Source of the DNA: Romanomermis culicivorax
Taxonomy: Eukaryota > Nematoda > Enoplea > Mermithida > Mermithidae
NCBI GenBank assembly: GCA_963922205.1
Contig: CAWUHX010000067.1
Span: 1 to 64,000 of the forward strand
Length of the DNA stretch: 64,000 nt
Direction of reading: 5' to 3'
Position numbers and translations under genes: made by a program. Under the pieces are notes generated by a model. It saw nothing but the letters and a program-made list of their open reading frames with translations, was not told the origin of the DNA and searched no databases. Shown here piece by piece: positions 10,934 through 23,400 of the stretch (position 1 is the stretch's first letter; the number at the start of each line of letters is the position of its first letter).

Positions 10934-12605
10934 TTTACCGTGTTGAAAATGTACGTTTTTCTCGTTTAAATGGGCAGTTGCGGTTCACCGTTAAGAGGTT
11001 AACGTATAATATATCTAAAAATATATAATGGTAGAAAATGAAAACCGACAAGTACTATGACGCTAGATAAACAAGGAAAGAGCTTACCACGTCCATTATC
11101 TCCAATACATACTGAATAAAAACATTTTTATCAGTTAGATAGCAGGAGGCTTAGCCGAGTGATGAAAGATGAATGCAAGTATGAGTCCAAAGTTCAACAT
11201 TCATAATACATGTTCATAAAATAAAAAGATTACAACGTCCGTCTTTGGTTCGAAAAATTGATTTGAAAAATTTTATACAGGTATATCTAAACTCAAGTTC
11301 ACTTTTGAAGCAAAGTTTCTCTGCATTTTATATTTCCATATGATCGAGATGAACCTCAAAAATGCTTTGTGGACTTGACCAGCGCAAAACACACGGAGAA
11401 CAGTTTAAACTTTACACAACGATTTCCCTGACAGTCATTGTATCGCTTGTTGTTTTTTGATGGTCGCTATGGTCAAAATTTGCAAATTTTTACCATTACA
11501 ATGTGTCAAGGATACTTATGCACTTAATTATCTATTTTTGAATGATTTCTGTTCCAGAAAGTCATTTTCCAGCAAAAAATTGGTATTTCTCATCGATTTT
11601 CGAGAGGGAATAGCTGTCGACAACTGAAACTGGGGAGAAGAGCGTCGACAAATGCCTATACGACTGAACTTTTTGGATGTGCGGGTTTCTACGATTTACG
11701 TCCAACTACAGTTATGCGTCCATGATCCTAAAGTAAAAATGTGGGTGTTTGTGCCAAATGGCACAATTTTTGACCGGTCATAATGAGCTAAATTTCCTTA
11801 ATATCTGGACATTTTACGAGTTGAAAACGCTAATTGTTTTCCGCGATTCACGCCGAATTAGTGAACATAATGTCAGCTACGCAACGCTTATATGGTCAAA
11901 CGTGAGCAAATTATTATCGAATGACTAGTACGCTTGAATTATCATCGTAGAAAAGTTAAATTCAATTCATGCAAATTTTAACGTTCTCTTCATCCGAAGT
12001 AAGTGATTCTAGGCATTTTCTCTACATCTTTGTTAAACAGAAATTCCCGATTGGAAATCGAAGGAAAATAAGAAATTTCTGACGAATTCTATCGAAAAGA
12101 GATAATTGGATTCCCTCAACATTCAATTTTTTGCGAGAAATTTTTTTGGCGGACACTTTTCCTCATGTCACTGGTGCGAATGCATAAGGATGACAAATAA
12201 ATTAGGCGCGAATTTTTTTACGTATTTTCACAGCGCGTTCGATGTAGCTCAAATTACATTTTTATCGGATTTTCGGAAAAGTTCTTTTTTCAAATTTTTT
12301 TCAGTTTCGGTAAGTTTCTGATGGAAAAAAATTTGGCTTCTTGGGTCACTTAGCATAAATTTCCGTGCACTAAAAAAACAGCTGCTTTTGCCAGCTAGCT
12401 TTCCGAGAAAAACAGAGATTCTAATCTTATATGTTCCAAAAAAGCAGAAGAGCAAAAGCGTGTATAGCCTTTTTAGAAAAAACAAAAAACACAACCTGGT
12501 TGGAAAAATATAAATTGAAATTTAACCAATTTCTTTAAACGGGGAAACGATCCACGGGGAGAAACAACAGTGTTGTGCTGCCCGCGCTGTAGTGGTGGTT
12601 GATGC
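10934..12605. other. Intergenic region upstream of acyltransferase A
   Basis: Holds the presumed promoter of the minus-strand acyltransferase immediately above 10933. No convincing TATA box, splice-leader acceptor or coding exon was found. Short frames near 12.1-12.5 kb are Phe-rich translations of AT-rich DNA. Confidence 0.4.
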
Positions 12606-13021
12606 CATACCTGTCACACCCCTTTCCAGGATTTTTAAAAAAGGGGGGAATTTTCGAAAATCTTTTAGAATTTACTGAATAAAAAGAAAATCATTTTTGC
12701 AGTTAAGACGACTTATTTCCAGTTAGTTTGTGGGTGCTCGGATTAGTGGCTAAATTTTACTATTTGCTAATTTACTAATTTATTTGACGAAAAGTATGTA
12801 AATATAATTTAATTTGGGAATTGTGATGTATAAGTACAATGATATTGCTACAAATTTTATTCTAAACTTTATTATTTAAGTTTAATCTAACATTTGAGAT
12901 GTCTGTTTAATCGTATACGGCGTGAATTTTGAAAAAAAAACCGATAAAATGTAAAAAACCGAAAAAAACATAAAAAAATTTTAGGGGGAATTCCACCCTT
13001 CCCCCCCCTAAATACGGGCCT
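12606..13021. repeat. Dispersed AT-rich repeat (copy also at 49.35-49.70 kb)
   Basis: Begins near CATACCTGTCAC and runs through CAGGATTTTTAAAAAAGGGG to CCCCCCTAAATACGGGCC. The same order of segments, including a GATATTGCT stretch and AATCTAACATTT, is found at 49.35-49.70 kb, which identifies it as an interspersed repeat. Family unknown. Confidence 0.55.
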
Positions 13022-13198
13022 GATACCTGTAAGAGGTGCGATCAGTAGGGGTGGGCGAAAAAAGTCGAAAATTTTCCCGAAAACAGTCAACAAAAGGTAC
13101 TTTTTTCCCAATTTCTTCCTGTTTGGGGAGTTTACTATAGGGTTGGCCAAGTTGGGTGGGTCTACCCCAACCCTCTCCCTCTCCAAATTACAGGTATC
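13022..13198. mobile_element. G-rich MITE copy, shortened
   Basis: Ends GATACCTGTAAGAGG and TTACAGGTATC match the CATACCTGTA family with one changed terminal base; the interior keeps TTGGCCAAGTTGGG. No clear flanking duplication, perhaps because it abuts another repeat on the left. Confidence 0.6.
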
Positions 13199-13229
13199 GT
13201 TGGTGCTAATGGTGGTAATGTTTGATAAT

Positions 13230-14515
13230 CAGTGTTTTTTTTGCTCAAAACTTTTTGCCCCATTTGAGGAAAAACCCCAAAAAAATTTTCCTCATGAGGA
13301 AAAATCAATTTTTTTAGTTTCCTTGCTTTAAAATCGCTCAAAATCATTTCTGATGTGATTTTTGAACGTTTCTCATTAACTTGCATCTTATTCCGCCAAT
13401 AAACGGACATTTTTTTGCAAAAAGACTCGAGCTATGACCTGTTTGTAGATGAATATTCAAGTGAGTTTACATGAGCAAGAGAATAATTCAACAGCATAAC
13501 CTTTATATCTTATATTTCTTTGACGACATAAAACAACCTAATTTTGACTTGACATAACAGATAAATCAAACAGTAAACTTTAATAAAAAGATAACAATGA
13601 AAAATATAATTTTAAAATTGATTCTGAATAGCTGACAATCTGACATAAAGGTATGAACTGAACCACAGGGCTTTTTTTCTGCAAAAGCCAGGTTCCAATG
13701 TGCAACTTGGGGAAAAATTTTGGTTGCACAGATAAATTTTTGGTTGTTCACTAAAATCAGCTTAATTTTATCGGAAAAATACAAAAAGCTGGTTTCTTCT
13801 ACTTTATTCGATTCGCGTCGGTTTCAGGCTTTTGAAACCAAATTTTTTGAGTTTTGAAGAGAAAATAGAAAGATTGGCATGAGTAACTTGTTCGGCGCCT
13901 AGTGCCAAACATTTTTCTGGAATATTAATATTCTAGAACGCTGGAAAATGAACCTTTACAGCTTTTATTTCCTAGACAGAAGGTTTAATTTTTCAGTGAA
14001 TTCATATTCAATGAATTTTCAGTCGGGCAGACTACAATTCAAAAACTAGGGAAGCAACCAAGAATTTTGATTCTTCAACGAGCAAGAATTCCCACTTGGA
14101 CTCGAAAAGTTTTAATCACACAAATGTCAAAATCTTTGTAAAGACCGGCAAAAAGACTTTGGGAAAATAAACGGAGAAAAATCTTGCTTTTCGTCAAATT
14201 CTCAAAAAAAACGACACAGGATCAAACATTTATTCATAATATATTGATAATTAAAAGCTATATGCATTAGCTGGAATGAAATTTTCTAACCGCGCATTCG
14301 AATAATGAAGAAAAAGTATTATAAACAATTAAAATTCGGCGCTTCGCGCCGGAAAATTTCCACAATTTTCGGTTTTATAACGCGTAAAATCTATTTCCAG
14401 ACAGGAAACCATCAAAAAAATTTTCCTCGAAGTGGTGCCTAAGCACAAAAAAATTTTCCTCAATTTGAAAAAAAGTTCCTCAGAAAGAAAGCGTCGATTG
14501 AGGAAAAAAACTATG
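13230..14515. mobile_element. hAT-like MITE, CCTCA words, perfect 8-bp TSD
   Basis: Left end CAGTGTTTTTTTTGCTCA, right end TGAGGAAAAAAACTATG, flanked by identical TTGATAAT (13222-13229 and 14516-14523). Subterminal palindrome CCTCATGAGG lies near 13286-13295. A GTTGCAC-type segment starting CAGGGCTTTTTTTC at 13666 and the CAGACAGAAGG core at about 13.97 kb lie inside; the hairpin GGCGCTTCGCGCC is at about 14338. The first and last parts match the shorter copy at 48010-48583. Confidence 0.85.
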
Positions 14516-14523
14516 TTGATAAT

Positions 14524-14836
14524 TGCTAAAATATGGTGGATTTGAATGAACATCAAGCTACAGTATGTATAGTTTACGCGTTCGAACAAAATTATCAATT
14601 CAAACCTGCATTTTAGAGAACTATATGAATCAAACAAGATCGCTACAAAGTACGTACTGTGAGTTTTTCTGCTAAATATCGAACGATTAGTTTGATAGGG
14701 ATCAATCCGTATGTAAATATTCGAACTGAAAAGATAATTTCCGAATTATACACAACTTTACGTCATCTACTATACACTCTTTTCGGGTGTAACGTCGTTC
14801 TCTTCTGTTTTCGGGGCTCGCTCTCGTCCATTCATC
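14524..14836 (+). promoter_or_regulatory. Ancestral 5' flank of the galectin-like gene
   Basis: Before the retrotransposon arrived this stretch led directly into the gene that now begins at 27131, because the CATT duplication marks the join. It ends in a GC-richer pyrimidine stretch (GCTCGCTCTCGTCC) of the kind seen near transcription starts. No firm promoter element is identifiable. Confidence 0.35.
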
Positions 14837-14840
14837 CATT
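14837..14840. repeat. Target-site duplication, left copy
   Basis: CATT directly before the left LTR; the same four bases follow the right LTR at 27090-27093. A 4-bp duplication is typical of gypsy-type integrases. Confidence 0.85.
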
Positions 14841-15426
14841 TGTCGTGCGTGAGAAAATAGAAGCGTAGACGACGGAACGCAGATGAGAAATTAGCTGTGT
14901 AGCTCGACGATTTATCGCGCGTTTTAGAGAGACGTACGGAACGTAGAGGAGCGTGCGGAACGCTGTAGACGAAACACTCGGAGTGTTTTACGGAATTAAC
15001 GCAACGATAGTCGAACGCAGGAGATTGACGGGCTCGTAGAGAGCGCTGTGTCAATTTTATCCAGGGATCTTCGCTCAGGTCGTCAAAGGTTTTCGGATGC
15101 CGAAACTCGCGCCGTATTTTCTTATTCGCTTAGGAGCCACACCCGCTCACTCAAACTATTTTCCAAATAGTTTGACTCAACTTAGAACAGACTTTTCACA
15201 CAATTTACTAATGTACAAAGCCGCTACACACTTTTCAGACAAACACCAGAAAACACAACCTTTCGGCTACAGTACAACGCAAACTAATGAAAGAACACTT
15301 TCATAATTTCTTCACATTGTAGCCACGCCTCTTCGGTGGTCTCGTCACGATCTTTCCAAATCAAACTTGCCGATCTTTTTCGCAAACGACACGAGCTTTA
15401 CAAATACGACAAATTGCTCCACAACA
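14841..15426 (-). repeat. 3' LTR (left copy)
   Basis: 586 bp, TGTCGTGCGTG to TGCTCCACAACA on the plus strand. Identical by eye to the copy at 26504-27089. It includes an 11-bp-stem hairpin with a 3-base loop at 15151-15175 (TCAAACTATTT and AAATAGTTTGA) and three CGGAACG words near 14873, 14937 and 14957. Confidence 0.95.
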
Positions 15427-15439
15427 CTCCTCCCCCTTT
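15427..15439 (-). promoter_or_regulatory. Polypurine tract
   Basis: Reads AAAGGGGGAGGAG on the coding strand, directly abutting the 3' LTR. This is the usual plus-strand primer site for reverse transcription. Confidence 0.85.
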
Positions 15440-15768
15440 CGATCTAAATCGCCTCAAGCGATTTCGACGTGTCGTGGTGAATTTGCGTATTGATCGAGTG
15501 AGAGCGTTTAGCTCGTTTTGGGCAAGTTTTTCTTTCGACGATTTGTCCGTTTTTCTACTCTGCGGCACATACTACACAAACAAAGAAAATTTAAACGATG
15601 TTATCACAAAAATGTTATGGCACAAAGTGATGAGCAAATGAAAACTAGTATTTAGCACCGAGAATTTAAAATTTTTAGAGATTTCAAAGAAAAAGATTCT
15701 AGTGGAAAAGAATAAACTAGTAAAAGGAAATGAGATGCGTTAGCATCGTGATACTTATCCCTTTCGAC

Positions 15769-18700
15769 TCATTTCGGCGGAAATCCGCGACCTTTAGGCA
15801 AAACTTTGACTGGAGTTTTGCCCGCTTTCAGAATACCCGGCTGGGGCATCTGTATCGATTGGCTCGTGGTCGGTGCTCGCGGGGCCAAAGCTCTCTGCGC
15901 GGCTCCAAGTGAGGTTCGTACTCCAACCATCGACGGTTGAGTTGTCGCTGTCGTTGCCATAGTGATGATCGGAGCCGGTGTCATTTGGTATTTTGGCGGT
16001 ACGGCCGCTTTTGCCATGGCTTGGGCGTCTCTCTTTTTCTTTTCTTCGGCTCGCTTGTCCATTTCGATTTGATACTCGCGATGTATGTCTCGAATGATAC
16101 TCTTTCTTTCTTCAGTTGCCGGATAGTTTGGGGCTCGCGTGTCGGTGAGACATTGCAAGATGTAGCGCAGAGCCATCGAATACGAATTGTCGGTAGTTTT
16201 GTAATCATAGGCTTGCCTGGCGTGGAAGAGGAACAGCGTGAGCTGCGTTATCACGATTGCGTTTTCGGCGCCGTAATACTTATAATAATCACACATCCAA
16301 CTTAAAAGAACTGCAGTGAGTTCTTCAGTGCAATGCGGATCTCGTCGCAAATATCGCGCTTGGAAATAGTCAGGAAAGTCCTGCGCTATCTGTTGCGAAG
16401 CCGCGGTGGCTTGACGTAGAATTACGGGATCAAAATCCAAATGAGCACGATTGAAGTAATTAATGATAATTACGTCATCGGTCGTTCTCGGTTGGATTTG
16501 AGCCGTAATAGGTGCTGTAGGTACGCTAGGGTACCGTTCTTCCGGCGGTGTACGCTGTCTACCGTGTCGTCGATGCGCAACTTTGTATTCTCGAACGGTT
16601 CTTTGCGACTTTTGTTGTTCGCTAGTCGCTTCCGCTTGCTGCGACGTTGTTGGTTCCTCGATCATTGGTTCGGAGCCAGCCGTCGGAGGCTGTTGGCTCT
16701 CTAACTGCTCTTTTTTCAATTGATCGCGTTTCAAGGCACTAGCCCATTCGATTCTTTTTTGTCGATCTTTCGATTCGCTAGGATGTTCTCGTCTATAATC
16801 GCGGTCTCGGTGAAATTTTCTAGGACGCTCGTTCGACGCGTATTCACCATGTCGGTATTTTCGACTGTCATAATCGTCGCTTTCTTTGCGAGCAGTAGAC
16901 CGCGAGGGTCGTTCTCGTGACCGTGATTCGGTTTGTTTTCGTTCTCTACTACGAGTGTCTTCTCGTGATTCGCGGCGTTTTTTGGATGGGGGCACGTAAT
17001 TAGGATCTTCTGGATGCGTATCCAGGTAATCCTGTATTGTGCGCAACTGTTTATCGATGGCATTTCGTCTGCGAAACAGTGAGAACTGATACGCTCTAAC
17101 GTTGCGAATAGGTACACCGTGTTCATCGCACAATCGGTCGTCTTTCACCTCCAAAACTGGAGTGGCGGTTTCGGTACTTATCGGGGTAGAGGTGTCTTCC
17201 TCGTTTTTCTTCGGTATCCGATATCGCGTAGGTATGATTTTTGGAGGTACCATTTTCGATTCGTCGTCTTCTTCCTGTTCCATACGCGAGACATCGTACA
17301 TTGATGAGGTTTTCACCAACGCGGCTACCTCTTGTATATTTCGTTTCTTTATTTCCTCCGATTCCAATTCGAACGTACTGCTCGACAAGTTTTTGGATAA
17401 TGGAGTGAACGAAGACGTTGTTTTAGTCGTTGTTATAGGTGCAGTAGTATCAGCTGTGGATACGTCTTCTTCTTCGCTTTCGAGTTGTATGACGTCAGAT
17501 TCGGACGGTAGTTCTGTTTTTACCGCGAACGATTCTTCGGCGGTTTGTTTGAGCAACGAATCGACGGCCATCGCCGTTTCCGCATCGAATTCGGTTTCCG
17601 CGGTGGATTGTGTAGGAGCCTGTGTAGGCGTTTTTGTGGGACTTTCTCCCGACAATATGGCGGTCGGTATTACGGGCAAGTTCGAACTCATTGTTAGAGT
17701 ATGACTCGGCGGAAAGCAAATGAGTTGCTCGCATTTTCTCGACATTAAAATCGGCGAATTGTAAGAAAAATAGTAGTAGGGATTTTCCCTGTACTTCTTT
17801 TTCGTTACGAGATCTGTTTCGTTAGAGACTGGAAAACAGTCGTTCTTGAATACGATTTGTCGCATAAAATATCGATTCGCGTATATCGGTCGTTTGCTGT
17901 CGCTGCGATTCTTTTCGTTGTAGGGCAAGCGACTGGTCCATTCCATTAGTTCGAATTCGAACGTGCCGTCTCGTTTCACCCAATTTTGCTCGCAAATAAG
18001 ATCTATGTCGATACTGTCACTTTTCGATAACAGTTTCGAGATCTCATTTTTGAGGATTGCTCGCAGTTCCATTTCGGAGTGTGGGGAGCAGACGTGAGCG
18101 ACTAGCGGCATAGTTCCGCGAACAGCATTCATCCATTGATGATGGTTCGGAACCGAGTAGAGCGGCGTTAGTGCCGGCTTTTCGGCGATCTGATGGTCGC
18201 ATTTTATTTCGTAGATAGGCCACGTTTCTGGAGGACCGTAGGTGGTGAATGGATCGTTTACGATTAATTCGAAGTTTATTTGTTTCGCGTCATCACTTGT
18301 CACCATGTTTTGGTCTATTTCGGAAAGAAATAGCAAAGACATAGGTGCGCCGACTGCGTGATGGATGCTAACTACGTCATTGGAGCGTAGAGCTCGCTCA
18401 ATTACTTTCGCGCATTCAGCGGCGTCGTCATACGGTTCGATCTTTCCGTCGTCGGTCAACGAAGACGTGTTGTTTTTGCTACCTTTTATCGTCGGTAGTT
18501 TTGTCGGATGCATTTTCAGTCCGAGCGGTTTAGTGGAGTGCTCCACGTTTACGTGATTATACGTACAGTATCGCATGTTCGGAACGTTATAGTCGTAGTA
18601 TATGATTCGATTTAACGCCAAGATTTCGTCACGCATGATCGCATGCAGCATACTCTTCGAGAGCGTCGGATCTACGACTCCGAAAGCGCCCTTTTCATCG

Positions 18701-19580
18701 CCTTCGCGATCGATATTGGTGTTGTCGTACAAATTTTGCGCAGCGATGTGGATGTATTCGGGCGGCAAGAAATCATGCGGGAATATTTGCATGCTGTCGT
18801 AGACGCTGTCTACGAAGCCGTAGCGCCCGTACGCCAAAAACATTAGAATCGGATAGTACGCATCTAGAATCGAATACGTCAAAACTTGATCGTCGGGTTT
18901 GCCTGCTTGGGCGATGCGATCGTTCGCTTGCGGAAAATACAACGTGTAGCGTTCTACGTCTAGTGCGAACGCGTCGGCGACGATTCCTTTCAATTTTTTA
19001 TTTTCGGGGCACAAACCGATCAGACGAGCTCTCTCCCACTTTTCGGGTGAGCGTTCGATATTTTCTAGTATAATCTGGACGTCGACCAGTATACTAGGCG
19101 CGAGCACGTTAGAGTGCGTTTTTCGAGCATCGGATGAGTAAAACTCTCGTCCGTGCATGTCTTTGAGACATTTCCAATCGTCGGCTTGATCGAATCCAAT
19201 TACGATCGTTTTAGGGGCCGACACGAACTCGTAGAAGGCCGTCCAGTCCTCGGGTGTCGCCGCTAAGGCGTCGAACATTATAGTGTATCCAGTGGGAAAA
19301 CCCAGCTGGACGAACCGAGCGACGTGGGTCGCGTTCTGGTTCACTATATTCATCTTCGTTTTCTTGTGTATGTACAGTTGAGTAGTCGAGATCTTTTCGA
19401 CGTCAAATCCGACTAGCACATGGCCGCGGAAATTCGGTTTTGCGTATGCCGACAGGGCGCCTTTCAATTGTCCGCTCTCAACGTATTGAGGATCGCGTAG
19501 CACGTTGAGCGGTCTCGCATATACCGTCTCGAACCAACGTTCGAATTCCGTGATTCGGATCATTCTTTTGATATTGTATT
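15769..19580 (-). CDS. Retrotransposon second gene, main exon: DEDDy 3'-5' exonuclease with RS-like region
   Basis: Acceptor AG at 19581-19582, then 6 codons before the first in-frame ATG at 19563; 1264 codons follow (numbered here from that ATG). Residues about 45-250 form a DEDDy exonuclease domain. Motif I is GFDVE (D54, E56). Motif II is [12 protein letters not shown] (D129). Between II and III are LVDVQ (D161) and [16 protein letters not shown]. Motif III has Y230 and D234 followed by AYYPIL. This layout is that of the RNase D, WRN, EXD, Egalitarian and MUT-7 group. Residues 250-620 are mixed and unrecognised, 640-770 acidic and Ser/Thr-rich, 860-935 RS-like with KKRR, and 1030-1175 probably helical. 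There is no signal peptide or membrane helix, so it is not an envelope protein. All catalytic residues are present, so activity is plausible. Its role is inferred only: RNA trimming, cDNA processing or interference with host small-RNA silencing are options. Confidence 0.85.
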
Positions 19581-19793
19581 CTAAAAAATATCATAAAATT
19601 TCGATTAATTTCTGTGAGATGTAGTTTCGCATGGAAACGTCACTCATTCGAATCGCGGCGTGCAAATCTTCTAGCGAAGTTACCGCGACTCCCAATTTCT
19701 TATCGACGGATCGATAGTTTACTCTTCCCAGGGGAAGTGAAACCCGGAGTTTCTTTTTAGAGACTTTAGTCTATATGGCAGTGCAGAACTTAC
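19581..19793 (-). other. Predicted intron of the second retrotransposon gene
   Basis: 213 bp. The donor reads GATG then GTAAGT (19793 downwards) and the acceptor is TTTTTTAG (ending 19581). Splicing here joins the short upstream exon in frame with the long exonuclease frame, whose own upstream region otherwise lacks a longer start. Confidence 0.75.
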
Positions 19794-19956
19794 CATCAGC
19801 AAAGAAAAATCTGTCGTCTTGACGGTATTGCTTTTTCTGATACGCCACGTATCGGTCTTGATTGTTGAAAGCTTTTCGAAATATCGGCGGTGGATTTATA
19901 AGCGACGTTGATATCGCCGATTCTTGCGACGCCGTCGCCTCCGATTCACTCGTCAT
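19794..19956 (-). CDS. Retrotransposon second gene, first exon
   Basis: The ATG at 19954-19956 opens a 54-codon exon rich in Ser, Thr and Gln at the start, then basic and aromatic (QDRYVAYQKKQYRQDDRF). It ends one base into a codon at a consensus GTAAGT donor; phase and frame agree with the exon at 19580. With it the protein has about 1324 residues. The 496-bp gap between the gag-pol stop and this ATG could hold a subgenomic promoter or a trans- or cis-splice acceptor, but none is clear. Confidence 0.7.
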
Positions 19957-20452
19957 CGCCTTTATCTTTCAACTTTGAAAATTTTGAAGAATTTCAAATT
20001 CGATGCGACCGTTCTCTATCGTTTCAATTTTGCGAAATGAAAAATTTAAGCCGAACTATCTTGCTATAAAAATGAAGGTGTAAAGTGGAAAGTTGTTAAA
20101 CCACGAATTTAAATTTTCATGCACATGGCGAAAAGTGTAAAGTTCAGATTGGGTGGGACCAGAGGAAGATTTTCCTACAGCGCGCGATTTCTGTTCAATG
20201 TCTCTTCTGCACAACTACTTATGGAAGGTCAATTTATTCGAAATGGATGTGAATAAGTACAAAATCATATAATAATATCACACGCATTCCTTTCATTCAT
20301 TCCACATAGAATCTGCATGAGCGCGTTTTGCGCGTTTTTAAATATTCGAAAATATATGTACTCATCGCTTTGTTCAAAAATATTAAATAGTTAGACTTTA
20401 TTTATCAAAATTAAAAATTAGTGTTAGTTAAAATATATCAAAAATATTAATT

Positions 20453-23400
20453 TTAATGTTTACAAATTTTTGGAGGACCGTTGTCTTCCGTTTCTAAGAT
20501 TGCCGATGCCGTGCGAGGCATGTATGGCTTTACGCGAGAAAGTGATACTTTCTGAGATTGTCCGGGACAATCTAGACTATCGATCGTTATGACGTTTTTC
20601 GAAATTTCGGAATTTTCGACCACTACGAAGGGTCCGATATAGTCTTTGTCGATTTTAGTTGCCTTTTTGTTGTTAAGCAACAGTATGAGATCGTTTAGAT
20701 CGTATTTTTGGTCTTTCGTTTTCTTATCGAAGTATCGTTTATGCGATTCGGACGCGTTTTTTAAGTTATCGGAAACTTCGTTATATAGCGTTAGTTGCGC
20801 TTGCATGAAGATGTATTGATACGCATCATAGTTTAGCGGTAAGGTTAGACTTTTAGCGCAGTCGAAGTCTATAGCGATTCTGGGTTCATACCCTCGCAAA
20901 AGTCGAAACGGAGAAAAGTGAGTAGCTGTGTGAGGAACAGCGTTATAGGCGAAAGTCGCGAAAGGTAGATATCGTTCCCAATTATCGGGGTCTTCAGCGG
21001 TGAATTTCTTGAGTTGCGAAATCAATGTTTGATTGAATCTTTCGACCATTCCATTACATTGTGGATGATACGCAGTGGTATTGATTTTCTGAACTTTTAG
21101 GAGTTTCGCGATGTCTTTCATCAAGTTTGAAGTGAATCCTGAACCCTGATCTGATAAAAGATGTTTCGGGCTGCCATGAACCAAAACTACATTGTTTACG
21201 AAACTTTCGACTATAGTGGCTGCTTTTTGATCCGGAATCAAATGAGCGCTTACCCATTTCGTGAAGTAGTCTTGAAATACGATGACGTATGATCTTTTCT
21301 CACCCAAAGGGGATATGTTTACTATGTCGGTTGCGACGATTTCAAATGGATATTTTGGCTGTATCGGCATCAACGGAGGTGGTTTCGGCAACTGAGAAGT
21401 CGTTTGTTGACATGTTTTACACGTTTTGATCCACTTTATTATCGATTCTTCCATTTTCGGCCACCAGAAATGCTGACGAATCATTGCTGTAGTGCGTCTA
21501 TGACCTTGATGGCTTAAAATCTTTGCGCCGTGAAATTGATACAAAACACTTTCAATCAAAGTAGTCGGAACTACTATCGCGGAAGCTGTGTTAGCTTGTT
21601 TCGATGTTCGGTACACTATTTCGTTTTCGGTATGGAAAGCAGATGAAATCGTAGAGATTTGGTTTTGTTCTAGAACTTTTATCAACTTCGCGATGTACGG
21701 ATCTTTTCTTTGAGCTTCTCGGATTTCTTCCAGTGATTCTATAGTTACTAGCCGTTTCTCAGGCTGTTGGAAATCTTCTTCGAACTTCGGCACTTTATTT
21801 CTTTCTTCTTTTTTCGTCATTGACCTTGTTATTGCCGCTGCGACAGTCTTTTTCCCTTCGCGAAATGTTGGTCTGAATATTTCATTCGTTACTTCTTCGC
21901 TTGTCTTTGACTTCACTTTAGCGCGAGGTTCATTTCGTGATAGAAAATCAGCACAAGCATTTTCTTTGCCTTTCACATATTCAACGCGATAGTCGTAGTC
22001 TTGTAGTTTTATTGCGAAGTTTTGAAGTCGCGAATTTCTATGTTTTTCTTCTTTGATCCATTGCAAAGGTTTATGGTCAGTTCTGACCGTTACTTTTTGA
22101 CCATAGACATAGTGTCTGTACCATCGGAAAGCTTCTACAATTGCGAGACATTCGCGCTCAGTCGTACTATAGCGGGTTTCTACGTCAGACAGAACTCTAC
22201 TATTATAGGCGATGACCCATTGATCATTTTCGTTTTCTTGATACAAAATCGCACCAATAGCAGTTGTGCTAGCATCAGTTTGAATGATGAATTTCGATTT
22301 TTCGTCGTTATAAACAGGATATCGCAAGAAAGGAGTTGAGGTTAGAGATGTTTTAATCTCGTTAAACGCTGTACGATGTTCTTCGCTTATTTCATATTTC
22401 GCATTTTTTCGTAGAAGTTGATAGAGCGGTCGCGAAAGAGTGGCAAGATTCGGTATGAATCGTCTACACCATTGGACTAGTCCCAAAAAACTTTGAAGAT
22501 CTTTGACCGTTTTTGGCATTTCATAGTTTACGATCGCGGAGACCTTTTCGGGATCAGGCGAGATTACATTTTCGCTTAGCAAGTGACCTAGAAACTTTAC
22601 TTGCTTCGGTACAAAATCGCATTTATCTGGTCTTAGCGTTAGATTCGCGTCACGGAGAGCATCAAAGATCAGTTGAATATGTGCTAGATGATCGTTATAC
22701 GTTTGCGAAAAGACTATTATATCATCGATATACACCAAACAGATTTTCCAGATATATGGATGCAGGATCCGTTCCATTAGTCTTTGAAATTCAGCAGGAG
22801 CGTTTTTCAAACCAAAAGGTAGAACTTTGAAACGAAACAAGCCTTCTTGACTGACGAAAGTAGTTTTATCGCGTGAAGCGATGTCTAAAGGGATTTGCCA
22901 ATACCCTGCTTTCAAGTCTAAAGTTGAGAAAAATCTTGCGTTGCCTAGAGCATCTAGATAGTCATCGATTCTCGGGATCGGAAACTTATCGCTAGGAGTA
23001 ACTTCATTTATACCTCTATAATCGACTACGGGTCTCCAACTTCCATCTTTTTTTGTTACCAGAAACATAGGTGCTGCCCACGGTGATCGCGAAGGTTCAA
23101 TGAGGCCTTTTTCCAGCATTTCTTGAATTTTCTGACGAACCATTGGTCTTTGTTCAATTGGCGCACGATAGTAGTGTTTCGCGACTGGTTTTGCATCACC
23201 GGTGTCTATAGAGACCGTTAACTCGTGAGTGAGAGTAGGCTGATCTCCAGGGAGACTGAAAACATCGCGATATTGCTTGAAGACTTCGATAGCGATTTTT
23301 CTATCTTCATCGTCGATATTCGACTTTTCGGTCATTTTTTCGAGAGCGAGTTGAAGTTTTTCTTCTTCGGACATGGTTGACTGGTCTTTAACCAACGTTG

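Noticed and set aside
11150-11225. tRNA-like A-box (TTAGCCGAGTGAT)
   Set aside because: No cloverleaf could be drawn and the B-box is poor; probably chance or a SINE relic.
17102-17704. 200-codon plus-strand frame
   Set aside because: Antisense shadow of the Ser/Thr-rich part of the retrotransposon's second gene.
15769-19563. Envelope glycoprotein in the post-pol position
   Set aside because: No signal peptide, furin-like site or membrane helix; the N-terminus is a nuclease fold instead.
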